A DNA stretch of 64,000 bases, from positions 218,414 through 282,413 of the forward strand of contig NZ_JANGAD010000004.1 in NCBI RefSeq assembly GCF_024461735.1. The letters run 5' to 3'. Below are positions 63,988-64,000 of the stretch, piece by piece; within the stretch, counting starts at the first letter, position 1; every line of letters starts with the position of its first letter. The translations under genes and the position numbers were made by a program. The notes beneath the pieces were generated by a model, which saw only the letters and a list, made by a program, of their open reading frames with translations, had not been told where the DNA came from and ran no database searches. This stretch comes from Anaerotignum propionicum (GTDB lineage: Bacteria; Bacillota; Clostridia; Lachnospirales; Anaerotignaceae).

Positions 63988-64000
63988 AGAAGCCCGCTAA
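63988..64000 (+). repeat. 13-bp direct repeat, copy 2 (cut by window edge)
   Basis: AGAAGCCCGCTAA, identical to 63869-63881. The repeat may extend beyond the window, so its true length is unknown. Confidence 0.6.

Noticed and set aside
1..64000. tRNA/rRNA genes, CRISPR arrays, insertion sequences, prophage genes
   Set aside because: Intergenic regions were read for T-loop-like sequences, regular repeats and transposase motifs; none was found.

Overview
The window is a low-GC, densely coded Gram-positive chromosome segment. It most likely comes from an anaerobic, spore-forming Clostridia/Lachnospirales-type bacterium; the Anaerotignum / Clostridium propionicum neighbourhood is a guess I cannot test. 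Supporting signs are strong AGGAGG ribosome binding sites, GTG/TTG starts, the Firmicute orders ftsE-ftsX-ctp and lonB-lonA-ysxC, a GerS/YdcC-type lipoprotein, a Clostridium symbiosum-type glutamate dehydrogenase, a 2x[4Fe-4S] ferredoxin and a CsaB pyruvyltransferase.

Layout. 1-2.3 kb: end of an unknown gene, an LCP-family cell-wall ligase, uridine kinase and a small membrane protein. 2.4-3.5 kb (minus): MazF-type toxin and a GerS-like lipoprotein, without the alr and mazE genes that normally lie between them. 3.9-6.3 kb: secreted NAGPA-type phosphodiester glycosidase. 6.4-15.4 kb: a tight surface-polymer operon (MurJ fused to an O-antigen-ligase-like protein, GT4, two DUF4330 membrane proteins, GT4 fused to CsaB, TagA-like transferase, YitT). 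It probably builds a pyruvylated secondary wall polymer of the kind that anchors SLH-domain proteins. 15.7-21.3 kb: CdaR-like regulator, FtsEX, S41 protease, MreB. 21.7-24.8 kb: glutamate dehydrogenase, ferredoxin (minus) and a TSCPD protein.

24.8-49.5 kb is the transcription/translation core: rpmG-secE-nusG-rplK-rplA, rplJL with an L10 leader, rpoBC, rpsL-rpsG-fusA, tuf. It is interrupted twice: by two minus-strand genes (DMT transporter, queH) between rplL and rpoB, and by a 6.4-kb drug-response-like island (membrane protein with operator, MerR-TipAS regulator, TetR regulator, two-gene ABC transporter) between rpoC and rpsL. Much of the regulation of this block can be read directly: near-consensus promoters, paired hairpins resembling L1 sites before rplK and rplA, an L10 leader with terminator, a 404-nt rpoB leader, and structured spacers inside the str operon.

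50-64 kb: lonB, lonA, ysxC, a membrane protein, DegV, AlaX-type tRNA editing protein, aminopeptidase P, DUF2161 nuclease-fold protein, YccF, YbjQ, an XRE regulator with a membrane partner (minus), and a ceramidase-like hydrolase. The last 180 bp carry a 13-bp direct repeat touching the window edge.

No tRNA, rRNA, CRISPR array, insertion sequence or prophage was recognised. I did not find a clearly new multi-gene system. The best leads are the two fusions in the surface operon, the orphan MazF, the duplicated GTGGGAGGGA hairpins, the TipAS/TetR/ABC island inside the ribosomal block, and several unexplained palindromic or hairpin elements in leaders.
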